A stretch of 64,000 nucleotides of DNA from JBFGCT01 sp963825565 (lineage in GTDB: Bacteria; Actinomycetota; Acidimicrobiia; Acidimicrobiales; Ilumatobacteraceae), in the NCBI GenBank assembly GCA_963825565.1, contig CAWGTW010000003.1, positions 175,699-239,698 of the forward strand. The letters run 5' to 3'. A program made the position numbers and the translations under genes. How positions within the stretch are numbered: position 1 is the first letter of the stretch; each line of letters starts with the position of its first letter. The notes below the pieces were generated by a model, which saw nothing but the letters and a program-made list of their open reading frames with translations, searched no databases and had not been told where the DNA came from. Shown here in pieces: positions 1-8,571 of the stretch.

Positions 1-578
1 GTCTCGGCGCACAGGTTGAGCGGCGACAGCGTCACGTCGGCGCCCCACGGGGCGTGGTCGAATCCGTTCTCGAGGAACGGCGACAGGGCGTCTTCGCTGG
101 CGTGCCCACCCGGCCCGTGCCCGCAGTCGTGGCCGATGGCCATCGCCTCGACCAGCGGGACGTTGAGGCTCAACGCCTGGGCGATCGAGCGTGCCACCTG
201 GGCGACCTCGAGTGCGTGGGTCATCCTCGTGCGCTGGTGATCGGCGGGGAACACGAACACCTGGGTCTTGCCGGCGAGCCGGCGGAACGCCGAGTCGTGC
301 AGGATGCGGTCACGATCGCGTTCGAAGCAGGTGCGGTAGGGGTCCGGAGCCTCTTCGATCGTCCGGTTGCCGGCCCCGTGCGCCCGGGTCGCGTTCGGTG
401 CGAGCAGCGTCGCTTCGTCCTCCTCGCGGCGCTCGCGGGTCATCTCGCGCGGCGCGCCGATCGTCGCGTGGGAGTCGGCGTGCGCCAGCACGATCGAGTC
501 GTCGACGTGGCCGGACATCGTCGCCGCCCACCGGTCGGTGCGCGTCCGCTGCTCGCCGTCGACCCGGCCGTCGTCCAT
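1..578 (-). CDS. dgt: dGTPase-like HD-domain phosphohydrolase (N-terminal part)
   Basis: The gene runs off the left edge, so only the first 192 codons are present. The reading frame contains the dGTP triphosphohydrolase signature: a run ending FRRLAGKTQVF near residues 98-108, a metal-binding His in THALE (about residue 121) and the HD pair in GHDCGHGPGGH (His150-Asp151). The family hydrolyses dNTPs to deoxynucleoside and triphosphate and helps control nucleotide pools. The first ATG is at 578, but an in-frame ATG at 443 (MTRERREEDE) matches the usual family N-terminus better, so the first 45 residues may be untranslated. It is divergent from obg with a 75-bp gap. The fold assignment is firm. 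Substrate (dGTP against other dNTPs) is not decidable from this part. Confidence 0.8.
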   Translation of the reverse strand, partial: MDDGRVDGEQRTRTDRWAATMSGHVDDSIVLAHADSHATIGAPREMTRERREEDEATLLAPNATRAHGAGNRTIEEAPDPYRTCFERDRDRILHDSAFRRLAGKTQVFVFPADHQRTRMTHALEVAQVARSIAQALSLNVPLVEAMAIGHDCGHGPGGHASEDALSPFLENGFDHAPWGADVTLSPLNLCAE

Positions 579-640
579 CCGGACGACGATACGTCGACCG
601 CCCGCCGCAACCGCGGCGCACCGGGGAAGTGAGGCAGCGT

Positions 641-646
641 TAGCCT
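641..646 (+). promoter_or_regulatory. -10-like hexamer of obg, leaderless arrangement
   Basis: TAGCCT ends 7 bases before the obg ATG at 654 and there is no Shine-Dalgarno sequence between them. Transcription starting about 7 bases after the -10 would begin at the start codon, giving a leaderless mRNA. Confidence 0.45.
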
Positions 647-653
647 CGGCGCC

Positions 654-1910
654 ATGTCGCAGTTCGTCGACGAGTGCCAGCTGAACGTCCGGGGTGGCGA
701 CGGCGGCGCGGGCTGCGTCAGCTTCCGGCGCGAGGGGCCGGTCGTGATGGGCGGCCCGAACGGGGGCGACGGAGGCAACGGCGGGGACGTGTGGCTCGTC
801 GCCGACCACAACGTCGCGTCGCTGCTGTCGTTCCGCGACCATCCGCATCGGCGGGCGACGAACGGCGTCCACGGCAAGGGGAAGGACCAGCACGGCCGCC
901 GAGGCGAGTCGCTCGAGGTCAGGGTGCCGCTCGGCACCGCAGCGTACGACCTGTACAGCGGCCAGTTGCTCGCCGAGCTGCTCAACCACGGCGACCGATG
1001 GCTCGCCGCAGCGGGCGGCCGAGGCGGGCGGGGCAACCACAAGTTCCTGTCGAACCGGCGGCGGGCCCCGAGCTTCGCCGAGCAGGGCGAGCATGGCGAG
1101 GAGCGGTGGTTGCGCCTCGAGCTCAAGCTGATGGCCGACGTCGCGCTGGTCGGGTTCCCCAACGTCGGCAAGTCGACGCTGATCAGCGTCATCTCCGCAG
1201 CGAAGCCGAAGATCGCCGACTACCCGTTCACCACCCTCGAACCGAACCTCGGTGTCGTGCGCGTCGACGAAGCGACCGAGTTCGTCGTCGCAGACATCCC
1301 GGGCCTGATCGAAGGCGCCAGCGAGGGCAAGGGGCTCGGCCATCGGTTCCTGCGGCACATCGAGCGGTCGCGGGTGCTGTGCCTGCTCCTCGACCTCGCG
1401 CCGATGGACGGTGTCCCTCCCGACGAGCAAGAGCGCGTGCTGTTGCGCGAGCTGGGCCGCTACCAACCCGATCTCCTCGATCGGCCGCGCGTCGTGGTCG
1501 GCTCGAAGGCCGATGCGATCCAGCCCGACGAGCTCCGCCGGCTGGGCTGGGAGGGCGACATCATGTCGTCGGTGACCGGCCAGGGCGTGGGTGAGTTGGT
1601 CGGTCGCCTGGCATCGCTCGTCCACGAGGCGCGCCAGGCCGTCGAGCACGAGGACGGCGTCGTCGTGCTCCGACCGGATTCGGAGGGCGCGCTCGTCGAG
1701 CGGGTCGGCGAGGGTGAGTATCGGCTCGTCGGCCGCGACGTCGAGCGGGTCGTGGCGCTCAACGACGTGACCACCCCCGAGGCGCTCGCCTACATCGACG
1801 CCCGCCTCGGTCGGCTCGGCGTCCCGAGGATGCTCACCAGGGCAGGCGCCGAGGAGGGCGACATCGTCTGGATCGGCGAGTTCAGCTTCGAATACCAGCC
1901 GGATCTCTGA
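654..1910 (+). CDS. obgE: GTPase Obg/CgtA
   Basis: Obg is an essential GTPase involved in late 50S ribosome assembly, stress response and growth control. The 418-residue protein has the three standard parts. A glycine-rich Obg fold covers about residues 1-158, starting MSQFVDECQLNVRGGDGG. The G domain has P-loop GFPNVGKST (residues 167-175) and G3 motif DIPGLIEG (from 214). A C-terminal OCT domain of about 80 residues follows. Length and domain order are normal for actinobacteria. proB starts 5 bases after its stop, so the two are almost certainly co-transcribed. The obg-proB pairing is common in bacteria. Confidence 0.97.
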   Translation: MSQFVDECQLNVRGGDGGAGCVSFRREGPVVMGGPNGGDGGNGGDVWLVADHNVASLLSFRDHPHRRATNGVHGKGKDQHGRRGESLEVRVPLGTAAYDLYSGQLLAELLNHGDRWLAAAGGRGGRGNHKFLSNRRRAPSFAEQGEHGEERWLRLELKLMADVALVGFPNVGKSTLISVISAAKPKIADYPFTTLEPNLGVVRVDEATEFVVADIPGLIEGASEGKGLGHRFLRHIERSRVLCLLLDLAPMDGVPPDEQERVLLRELGRYQPDLLDRPRVVVGSKADAIQPDELRRLGWEGDIMSSVTGQGVGELVGRLASLVHEARQAVEHEDGVVVLRPDSEGALVERVGEGEYRLVGRDVERVVALNDVTTPEALAYIDARLGRLGVPRMLTRAGAEEGDIVWIGEFSFEYQPDL

Positions 1911-1915
1911 TCGAC

Positions 1916-2998
1916 ATGCGCGTCGTCGCCAAGATCGGAACCGCGTCGATCACCGACGATCGCGGGGTGATCAACCGGGACGCGATCGCCAAGCTCTGCG
2001 ACGAGGTCGCGGCAGTGCGGGGAGCGGGCCACCAGGTCCTCGTCGTCTCGTCGGGCGCGGTAGCGGCCGGGGTGGCCGCCGTGGGGCTCGCGGCCCGACC
2101 GAGCGACATGCCCACGCTGCAGGCGATCTCGGCCGCGGGGCAGAGCCGGCTGGTCGAGTCGTACAACGTCGAGCTCGCCCGCCACGGACTCGTCGGCGCC
2201 CAGGTCCTGCTCGACTCGCTCGACTTCGTCGGCCGACGGCAGTACCTCCACGCCCGCCAGACCCTCGAACGGTTGCTCGAGCTGGGGTGCGTGCCGGTGG
2301 TCAACGAGAACGACGCGGTCGCCAACGAAGAGCTCCGCTTCGGCGACAACGACCGGATGGCCGCGCTGGTGGCGAACAGCGTGCGGGCGGACCTGCTCGT
2401 CCTGCTCACCGACATGGACGGTCTGCACACGGCCGATCCGCGGCGCGACGTTTCGGCAGCGCTGATCGCGCACGTCGCGGCGGACGACCCGCTCCTCGCG
2501 ATCTCGACCGACCGCGGGGGCAGTGGGCGGGGGAGCGGCGGGATGGCGAGCAAGCTGATCGCCGCACGGATGGCCTCGTGGTCCGGCGTGCGCTCGGTCA
2601 TCGCCCGGGCGTCGTTGCCCGGTGTGTTGGTCGACGCCGTCGCCGGCCAAGCTGTCGGAACGACCTTCGACGCACACGAACGGGCGCTGCCGGCGCGCAA
2701 GCTGTGGATCGCGTTCGCGGCCGACGTGAACGGCGCGGTCGTCGTCGACGCCGGCGCCGAGGACGCGCTGACCCGCCGGCCGACCAGCCTGCTCCCAGCA
2801 GGGGTGGTCGATGCCCACGGATCGTTCCTGGCGGGCGACGTCGTCGACGTGGTCGGCCCGGCCGGGCGGCCGTTCGCCAGGGGGATCGTCAGCTGGGAGG
2901 CTCAGGGCGTGTTGGCCGCACGCGGCCGGCGGACCGACGAACTCCCCCCCGGCGTCGAGGAGGTCATCCACCGCGACGACCTGGTCGTGCTGCCCTGA
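1916..2998 (+). CDS. proB: Glutamate 5-kinase with PUA domain
   Basis: ProB phosphorylates glutamate to glutamyl 5-phosphate, the first committed step of proline synthesis. The 360-residue protein starts MRVVAKIGTASITDD and carries the amino-acid-kinase fold: SSGAVAAG near residue 43, a VVNENDAVA loop near 125 and the nucleotide-binding LLTDMDGLHTADPR near 162. About 85 C-terminal residues form the PUA domain found in full-length ProB. The gene follows obg by 5 bases. proA, the next pathway gene, is not in the window. Confidence 0.95.
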   Translation: MRVVAKIGTASITDDRGVINRDAIAKLCDEVAAVRGAGHQVLVVSSGAVAAGVAAVGLAARPSDMPTLQAISAAGQSRLVESYNVELARHGLVGAQVLLDSLDFVGRRQYLHARQTLERLLELGCVPVVNENDAVANEELRFGDNDRMAALVANSVRADLLVLLTDMDGLHTADPRRDVSAALIAHVAADDPLLAISTDRGGSGRGSGGMASKLIAARMASWSGVRSVIARASLPGVLVDAVAGQAVGTTFDAHERALPARKLWIAFAADVNGAVVVDAGAEDALTRRPTSLLPAGVVDAHGSFLAGDVVDVVGPAGRPFARGIVSWEAQGVLAARGRRTDELPPGVEEVIHRDDLVVLP

Positions 2999-3020
2999 GC
3001 AGCGGCTGCCCGCGGCGTCG

Positions 3021-3797
3021 TCAGCCTTCGGCCGGCTGGGTCTCGCCCTGCTCGACGGCGGCGGGGACCTCGGCTGCATCGAGGCCGAGCTCGGCGCGCA
3101 GCTCCGACAGCCGGGTCTGCGCCTCGACGTTGGCGGTCGCCTGCTCGATCTCGAGCACCCGGCTCTCGACGGAGGTGTCGGTCAGCTCGGCGGTCGCCTT
3201 GGCCTTGGCGTAGCGGGCCTCGATCTTCTCCTGCACCTCGTTGAGCGTCGGGACGTCGTCGCCAACGGTCTCGTTGAGCTGGGCCATCGCCGTGTTCATC
3301 TCTTCTTGCATCTTGGCCTGCTCGAGCTGGCTGAGCAGCTTGGACTTCTCGCCCAGCTTCTCCTGCAGGAGCCGGCTGTTCTGCTTGACGGCAGCCTTGG
3401 CCTGATCGGCGGCGTCGGTCGACTCGAGCACCATCTGCTTGAGGCTCTCGACGTCGGCCTCGACCGAGATCAGCTTGTCGGCGATCGTCTCCGCTGCCCG
3501 CGTGTAGTCAGCGGCCTTGTCGGCGTTGCCGGCCTTCTGGGCATCGGACGCCATGATCAGCGCCTGGCGGGCATTGGCATTGAGCTTTTCCAGCTCGGTC
3601 ATCTTCTTGTTCAGTCGGATCTCGGACTGCTTCTGGTTGGCGATCACGTTGGCCGCCTGGTCCTTGAGCCGCCGGTGCTGGTTCTGCGCCTCGGCGATCG
3701 CCTGTTCGAGCTGCACCTTCGGATCGGCATTCTCGTTGAAGCGGCCGGTCAGCTTCGCCACGAGGTAGTTCCACTGCTTCTTCAGGTACTTGAACAT
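3021..3797 (-). CDS. pspA: PspA/IM30 (Vipp1) family membrane-stress protein
   Basis: PspA/IM30 proteins are ESCRT-III-like membrane-remodelling proteins that bind and stabilise stressed cytoplasmic membrane. The 258-residue protein is almost wholly predicted coiled coil, begins MFKYLKKQWNYLVAKLTGRF and has the family feature NENADPKVQLEQAI near residue 21. There is no signal peptide or membrane span, as expected for a peripheral protein. It is the last gene of a leftward group with murJ, a coiled-coil membrane protein and an AAA+ ATPase. The murJ stop is 10 bases upstream of its start. That context fits an envelope-maintenance role. Confidence 0.92.
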   Translation of the reverse strand: MFKYLKKQWNYLVAKLTGRFNENADPKVQLEQAIAEAQNQHRRLKDQAANVIANQKQSEIRLNKKMTELEKLNANARQALIMASDAQKAGNADKAADYTRAAETIADKLISVEADVESLKQMVLESTDAADQAKAAVKQNSRLLQEKLGEKSKLLSQLEQAKMQEEMNTAMAQLNETVGDDVPTLNEVQEKIEARYAKAKATAELTDTSVESRVLEIEQATANVEAQTRLSELRAELGLDAAEVPAAVEQGETQPAEG

Positions 3798-3807
3798 GGC
3801 GGCGAGC

Positions 3808-5403
3808 CTACAACCCGGCGCGATCGGTCGGTACTGCCGATGCCCGTCGGCCCGGCAGCCGCCGTCGTGCGGCAGCGAGCTCGGGTGCCCGCATCGCGGC
3901 GAGCAGTGCGAAGTACACGACGATCCCGACGACGGTGCCCGCGGTCAGCCGCACGACCGCATCGCGGCCGGCATTGCCCCCGATGTTGTCGGTCAGCAGC
4001 CACACGACCTCACCCATCAGCGAGGCGGCGACGACGATCCGCCAGATGCTCCACAGCACGGTCCGCAGCGGGAAGCCGGGCACCTTGTAGCTCAGGATCC
4101 GCAGCGACCAGAGCGACGAGATGGCGTAGGCCCCGGCGAACGCCGCACCGAGCCCGAGCACGCCGTACCGCCCGACCAGCACGAACGCCAGCCCGATGTT
4201 GAGCGCGTTCTCGACGACGTTGACGACGAACGGCGTGCGGGTGTCCTTGTGCGCGTAGAACCCGCGCAGCGTGAACATGTACAGCGAGAATGCACCGAGG
4301 CCGAGGGCGAACCCGCCGAGCGCCCGCGACGTCGCCAGCACGTCGTCGGCGTCGAACTCGCCGCGTTGGAGGATCCCGATGATCGGCTGGCGCAGCACGA
4401 AGATGCCCACGCCGGCCGGCACGGTGACCAGCGCGGTCATCCGCAGGCCGAGCGAGGCGCTGTCGAGGAACGCCGGCTTGTCGCGGCGGGCGACCGCGCG
4501 GGCCATCTCCGGCTGGAACGTCGTGGCGATCGACACCGCGAGGAGCCCGTGGGGGAGCACGAAGAAGGTGAACGCCAGGAAGTACGCGGTGGCGTCGGAC
4601 GAGCCGGGGCCGGCAAGGTTGCGGACGAAGATCAGCGCGACCTGGTTGGCGGCGACGAAGCCGAGCGTCCAGCCGGACAGCGTCAGGAGCTGGCGGACGG
4701 CGGGATGGCGGAAGTTCGCGTTCGGGCGGAAGCGGAACCCGGTACGCAGCGCGGCGGGGATCAGGACGAGTGCCATCGCCGCGATGCCGAGCGTGGCGCC
4801 GAGCCCGAGGGTGTACCTCAGCCGATCGTCGGTGACGACGTCCGCCAGCTGCCACCCGTCGGGGCCGGGTTCGGGCAGGGACAACAGCGAGGCGATGATG
4901 ATCAGGTTCGGCAGGATCGGGCTCCACGCCGCGGCGAAGAACCGCTTGCGGCTGTTGAGGAAGGCGTTGGCCAGCCCGCTCAGCCCATAGAACAGGATCT
5001 GGACGAGGAAGATCCGGGCGAGCGTCGTGCCGACGTCGCGGAACAGGACCGGATCGACGTCCTCGACCGTGATCGAGTAGAGCCGGAAGATGAACGGGGC
5101 GAGCGCGACGGCGAGCGCGGTCAGTCCGGCCATCAGCAGTGCGGCGGTGGTCAGCACGACGTTGGTCGCCTCGTCGTCGTCGTGTTCGAGGAACGTCGAG
5201 AACATCGGGACGAGCGTGGCCGACAGCAGTCCGCCGAGCAGCAGGTCGTAGACGATGTTCGGTGTCTCGTTGGCGAGCAGGTAGGCGTCGCCGAGCGCGG
5301 TGCGCCCGATCACGGCAGCGAACACGACGAACCGCAGCAGCCCCGTGATGCGCGAGAGCGCGGTCCCGGCGGCGACGGTGACGTTGCTGCGCAGCAGGCT
5401 CAC
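3808..5403 (-). CDS. murJ: Lipid II flippase MurJ (MviN family)
   Basis: MurJ moves lipid II from the inner to the outer leaflet of the cytoplasmic membrane for peptidoglycan synthesis. The 531-residue product is a polytopic membrane protein with about 14 hydrophobic segments and MOP-superfamily motifs, including an N-terminal stretch reading GTALSRITGLLRFVVFAAV. The length is near the usual 500-540 residues. It lacks the long cytoplasmic pseudokinase extension seen in mycobacterial MviN. It lies 10 bases downstream of a coiled-coil membrane protein gene and 10 bases upstream of pspA. Confidence 0.93.
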   Translation of the reverse strand: MSLLRSNVTVAAGTALSRITGLLRFVVFAAVIGRTALGDAYLLANETPNIVYDLLLGGLLSATLVPMFSTFLEHDDDEATNVVLTTAALLMAGLTALAVALAPFIFRLYSITVEDVDPVLFRDVGTTLARIFLVQILFYGLSGLANAFLNSRKRFFAAAWSPILPNLIIIASLLSLPEPGPDGWQLADVVTDDRLRYTLGLGATLGIAAMALVLIPAALRTGFRFRPNANFRHPAVRQLLTLSGWTLGFVAANQVALIFVRNLAGPGSSDATAYFLAFTFFVLPHGLLAVSIATTFQPEMARAVARRDKPAFLDSASLGLRMTALVTVPAGVGIFVLRQPIIGILQRGEFDADDVLATSRALGGFALGLGAFSLYMFTLRGFYAHKDTRTPFVVNVVENALNIGLAFVLVGRYGVLGLGAAFAGAYAISSLWSLRILSYKVPGFPLRTVLWSIWRIVVAASLMGEVVWLLTDNIGGNAGRDAVVRLTAGTVVGIVVYFALLAAMRAPELAAARRRLPGRRASAVPTDRAGL

Positions 5404-5413
5404 GGCGGGGGCG

Positions 5414-6127
5414 TCAGCGTGTCTCGTCGAGGGCCAGGCGGAGCGCTTCGAGCTCGTCGACGAGGTCCTCGACGTCGTGTTCGTAGGCGTCGGTGTCGCC
5501 CGCCCCGATGCTCACCTCGGCGGCGCGCACGGTGAGCTCGTCGAGCCGGGTCTGCGTCAGGCGCAGGGTGTTGGCCGCCTTGGCCGACTTCTCCTTGAGC
5601 CGTTCGGTCGACTCGAGTTGGTCCTGTACCGACTCGATCGCCGCGGTGAGCTCGTCGGTCGGACGCTCGGTCGCCTGCTCCTCGAGCGTGGCCAGCTTCG
5701 AGCGCAGCCGCGGTGGGTCGAGCCGGCGGACGACGCGGTCGATGTCGTCGCCCCGCCGAGCGATCTGCCAGGTCTCGTCGAGGCCCTCGTCGAGTTTGGC
5801 CACGATCGCCTGCAGCCGGTCGCGCACCGAGCCGTTTGGCGTTCCGTCGACGGTCTGGTGCAGCTGGCGGACGGCTCGCTGCGCGCCGTGGACGTACTGC
5901 CTCCAGGGCTCGCCGATGCCGAAGGGATCGATGCGCGGCCGGGCGCGCCCGCTCGGCATGGCTGCCGCGACCAGGCCGACGTAGACGACGAGTCCGCCCG
6001 CGATCGACGCTGCGGGCTGGAGTCCGGCGAACACCGCCGCCACCGCCACCCCCACCCCGACCGCGATCCGCCACGACAGGATCGCCCGGGCGGTGACCGG
6101 CGTGAAGAAGCGATCGCGAAGTCCCAT
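5414..6127 (-). CDS. Two-TM coiled-coil protein, unknown function
   Basis: I do not recognise a named family. The 237-residue protein has a short basic N-terminus, two hydrophobic segments between about residues 20 and 60, and a long soluble C-terminal part rich in Glu, Asp, Leu and Arg that is predicted to be coiled coil (roughly residues 85-237). The topology suggests both ends face the cytoplasm. It sits between an AAA+ ATPase gene (13-base gap) and murJ (10-base gap), with pspA beyond, so it is likely part of the same transcript. A structural or adaptor role at the membrane is an inference from position and shape only. Confidence 0.75.
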   Translation of the reverse strand: MGLRDRFFTPVTARAILSWRIAVGVGVAVAAVFAGLQPAASIAGGLVVYVGLVAAAMPSGRARPRIDPFGIGEPWRQYVHGAQRAVRQLHQTVDGTPNGSVRDRLQAIVAKLDEGLDETWQIARRGDDIDRVVRRLDPPRLRSKLATLEEQATERPTDELTAAIESVQDQLESTERLKEKSAKAANTLRLTQTRLDELTVRAAEVSIGAGDTDAYEHDVEDLVDELEALRLALDETR

Positions 6128-6139
6128 CCAGTGAGCACG

Positions 6140-7555
6140 CTAGACCGGGGCGATGTCGTCGGCGGTGAGGGTCCGCAGTTGGTCGGTCGTCGGCGACGCG
6201 ACATCGGTGAGCCGCACCGCCTGCCGGCCGACGGCGGCCTCGAAGACGTTGCGGACGAAGCGGGCGTTGCCGAAGCCCCGGCCACGGGGTTCGGCGTCGA
6301 TCACCGCCACCAGCGCCGCCCGGCCCGATTCGTCGAGCGCGTACTCCTGCTTGCCGCTGATCAGCTCGAAGATCGCCAGTAGCTCCTCGGTCGAGTAGTC
6401 GGGGAAGTCGATCGTCCGGGTGAACCTGCTCTCGAGCCCGGGGTTGGAGGAGATCAGCTCGTCCATCTCGGCCGGGTAGCCGGCGGCGACCACCGAGAGG
6501 TCGTCGCGGTGGTCCTCCATGAACTTGACGATCGTGTCGACCGCCTCCAACCCGAAGTCGTTCTCGCCACCTCGGGCCAGGGCATACGCCTCGTCGATCA
6601 GCAGGGTCCCCCCGAGTGCCGACTCGAGCACCTTGCGGGTGGCCACCGCCGTCTGCCCGACGTACCCGGCGACCAGCCCCGATCGGTCGGTCTCGACCAG
6701 GTGACCCTTGGTGACGACGCCGAGCGCGCGGAAGATCTGCGAGAGCAGGCGGGCGACGGTCGTCTTGCCCGTCCCCGGGTTGCCGCTGAACACGAGATGC
6801 TTGCTCGTCTCCATCGTCGCCAGCCCGTGCTCGGCGCGCAGCTCCTGGATCCGCAGCAGGCTGGTCAGCCGGCGAACCTCCTCCTTGACGATCTCGAGCC
6901 CGATCAACGCCTCGAGCTCGCCGAGCAGTTCCTCGATCGGCCGCGCCGGCGGCAGCTCGGTCTCGGTGGCGGCTTCGGGCTCGCTCGTGCCGGTGCCCGC
7001 TCCCGCCGTCGCCGGTGTCGCCGTGCCCGGCTCGATCGAGGGCGTCGCCCCGCCGCCGGGCGACGGGCGACCCGGTCGGGGCACGGCGTGGGCGTCCATC
7101 GTCCGGAGCAGCATGGTGCGGAACCGGCCGATCGCTTCGATCTCGCCCGGCGACGGCACCGTGTCGAGCGCTGCGGTGGCGTGGGCGAGGGCCATCGCCC
7201 TGTCGTAGTACGCGGTGGTCCGGCGCCCTCCGTCCCGTGCGTCGGCCTTGACCAGCAGGTCGAACATCGTGCTCGGCCGCTCCAGCCAGGCGCTCGAGCC
7301 GCCGAGGGTGTCGTCGGCCCGAAGCGCCGACGGGGTGAGCAGCATCGGTGGAGTGAGCCGGGAACCGAGTGCCGACGTCCAGCTCTCGAGCTCCTGGCGG
7401 GTGTGCCGGCCGTCGGCGTCGACGAACGCCGACACGAGATTGGCCGCCTCGATCACGCACTCCTGCCCGTGGTCGCGGCCGCCCGACAACTCGGTGAGCG
7501 CGTGGTTCGTCGCGGCGATGAAGTCGTCGGCCTGGTCCTCGAACACCGCTGGCAT
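6140..7555 (-). CDS. AAA+ ATPase, CbxX/CfqX (EccA-like) type
   Basis: The 471-residue protein has a helical N-terminal half (about residues 1-170), a low-complexity Pro/Ala/Thr linker near 165-200 and a C-terminal AAA+ module. The module shows Walker A FSGNPGTGKTTVARLL, Walker B TLLIDEAYAL and a following ESRFTRTIDFPDY segment typical of the CbxX/CfqX family. Relatives include the Rubisco activase CbbX and the EccA ATPases of type VII secretion. No Rubisco or ESX genes are visible here, so the client is unknown. It heads a leftward group with a coiled-coil membrane protein, murJ and pspA. Confidence 0.85.
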   Translation of the reverse strand: MPAVFEDQADDFIAATNHALTELSGGRDHGQECVIEAANLVSAFVDADGRHTRQELESWTSALGSRLTPPMLLTPSALRADDTLGGSSAWLERPSTMFDLLVKADARDGGRRTTAYYDRAMALAHATAALDTVPSPGEIEAIGRFRTMLLRTMDAHAVPRPGRPSPGGGATPSIEPGTATPATAGAGTGTSEPEAATETELPPARPIEELLGELEALIGLEIVKEEVRRLTSLLRIQELRAEHGLATMETSKHLVFSGNPGTGKTTVARLLSQIFRALGVVTKGHLVETDRSGLVAGYVGQTAVATRKVLESALGGTLLIDEAYALARGGENDFGLEAVDTIVKFMEDHRDDLSVVAAGYPAEMDELISSNPGLESRFTRTIDFPDYSTEELLAIFELISGKQEYALDESGRAALVAVIDAEPRGRGFGNARFVRNVFEAAVGRQAVRLTDVASPTTDQLRTLTADDIAPV

Positions 7556-7600
7556 CGGTCGGAGCGTAGATCGCGGATGCGCGGCCGGCGGCGATTCCGA

Positions 7601-7616
7601 TTGACCGAGCGGTCAA
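7601..7616. promoter_or_regulatory. Perfect 16-bp inverted repeat ahead of moxR-like gene
   Basis: TTGACCGAGCGGTCAA is a perfect inverted repeat with 7-bp arms and a 2-bp centre, lying 21 bases upstream of the moxR-like ATG. TTGACC within it can serve as a -35 element for the -10-like TATCGT at 7626-7631. A repressor bound here would block that promoter. The form is typical of TetR-family operators. No TetR gene is adjacent. Confidence 0.5.
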
Positions 7617-7637
7617 GGCCCCCGTTATCGTGCCACC

Positions 7638-8555
7638 ATGACATCGACCGATGCCGCAGCCATCCCCGGCAGCCAGGCGGCGGCCCCCCGATTCGAGACG
7701 GTCCAGGCCGTCCGGGAGGGACTGGCGAGCGTCCAGTACCTCGCCGACGACGGCATCGCCGGGGTGGCCTTCCTCGCCGATCGGCTCGGCAAGCCCGTGC
7801 TCGTCGAAGGCCCGGCCGGCACCGGCAAGACCCAGCTCGCGAAGTCGATCGCCGAGGTGACCGGTGCGCGGCTGATCCGGTTGCAGTGCTACGAGGGCCT
7901 CGACGAGTCCAAGGCGCTCTACGAGTGGAACTACAAAAAGCAGCTCCTGCGCATCCAGACCGAGCGCGGGGGCGAGGGCAGCGAGGAGTGGACCGAGATC
8001 CGCGACGACATCTTCTCCGACGAGTTCCTGCTGACCCGGCCGCTGCTCGAAGCGATCACCGCCGACGATCCGGTCGTGCTGCTGATCGACGAGGTCGATC
8101 GGGTCGAGGTCGAGACCGAGGCGTTGCTGCTCGAGATCCTGTCCGACTACCAGGTGTCGATCCCCGAGCTCGGCACGATCGTCGCCAAGCAGATCCCGCT
8201 GGTGTTCCTGACGTCGAACAACACCCGCGAGCTGTCCGAAGCGCTCAAGCGGCGGTGCCTGTACCTGCACGTCGACTACCCGACGCTCGAGCGCGAGCGG
8301 CAGATCGTGCTGGCCAAGGTCCCCGGTGTCACCGAAGCCCTCGCCGACCAGGTCGCCCGCATCGTCCGCTCGATCCGCCAGCTCGACCTGAAGAAGGCAC
8401 CGAGCGTGTCGGAAACCCTCGATTGGGCGCGCACGCTGCTGCTGCTCAACATCGAGACGATCGACGAGCAGGTCGCCAAGGACACGCTCAACATCCTGCT
8501 CAAGTACCAGACCGACATCTCCAAGGCGGCCAAGGAACTGGCCGTCGACGAGTGA
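7638..8555 (+). CDS. MoxR-family AAA+ ATPase (CoxD-like)
   Basis: MoxR ATPases act as chaperones, usually with a von Willebrand A (VWA) partner, to mature enzymes or insert metals. The 305-residue product has Walker A VEGPAGTGKTQLAKSI, Walker B VVLLIDEVDRVE and a sensor region with LVFLTSNNTRELSEALKRRC. The closest group I recognise is the CoxD-like set associated with molybdenum hydroxylases such as CO dehydrogenase. The gene is followed 16 bases later by a CoxE-like VWA gene, the standard pairing. A -10-like TATCGT ends 6 bases before the ATG, which suggests leaderless expression. Confidence 0.9.
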   Translation: MTSTDAAAIPGSQAAAPRFETVQAVREGLASVQYLADDGIAGVAFLADRLGKPVLVEGPAGTGKTQLAKSIAEVTGARLIRLQCYEGLDESKALYEWNYKKQLLRIQTERGGEGSEEWTEIRDDIFSDEFLLTRPLLEAITADDPVVLLIDEVDRVEVETEALLLEILSDYQVSIPELGTIVAKQIPLVFLTSNNTRELSEALKRRCLYLHVDYPTLERERQIVLAKVPGVTEALADQVARIVRSIRQLDLKKAPSVSETLDWARTLLLLNIETIDEQVAKDTLNILLKYQTDISKAAKELAVDE

Positions 8556-8571
8556 CCGTCGTGGCGCACCG

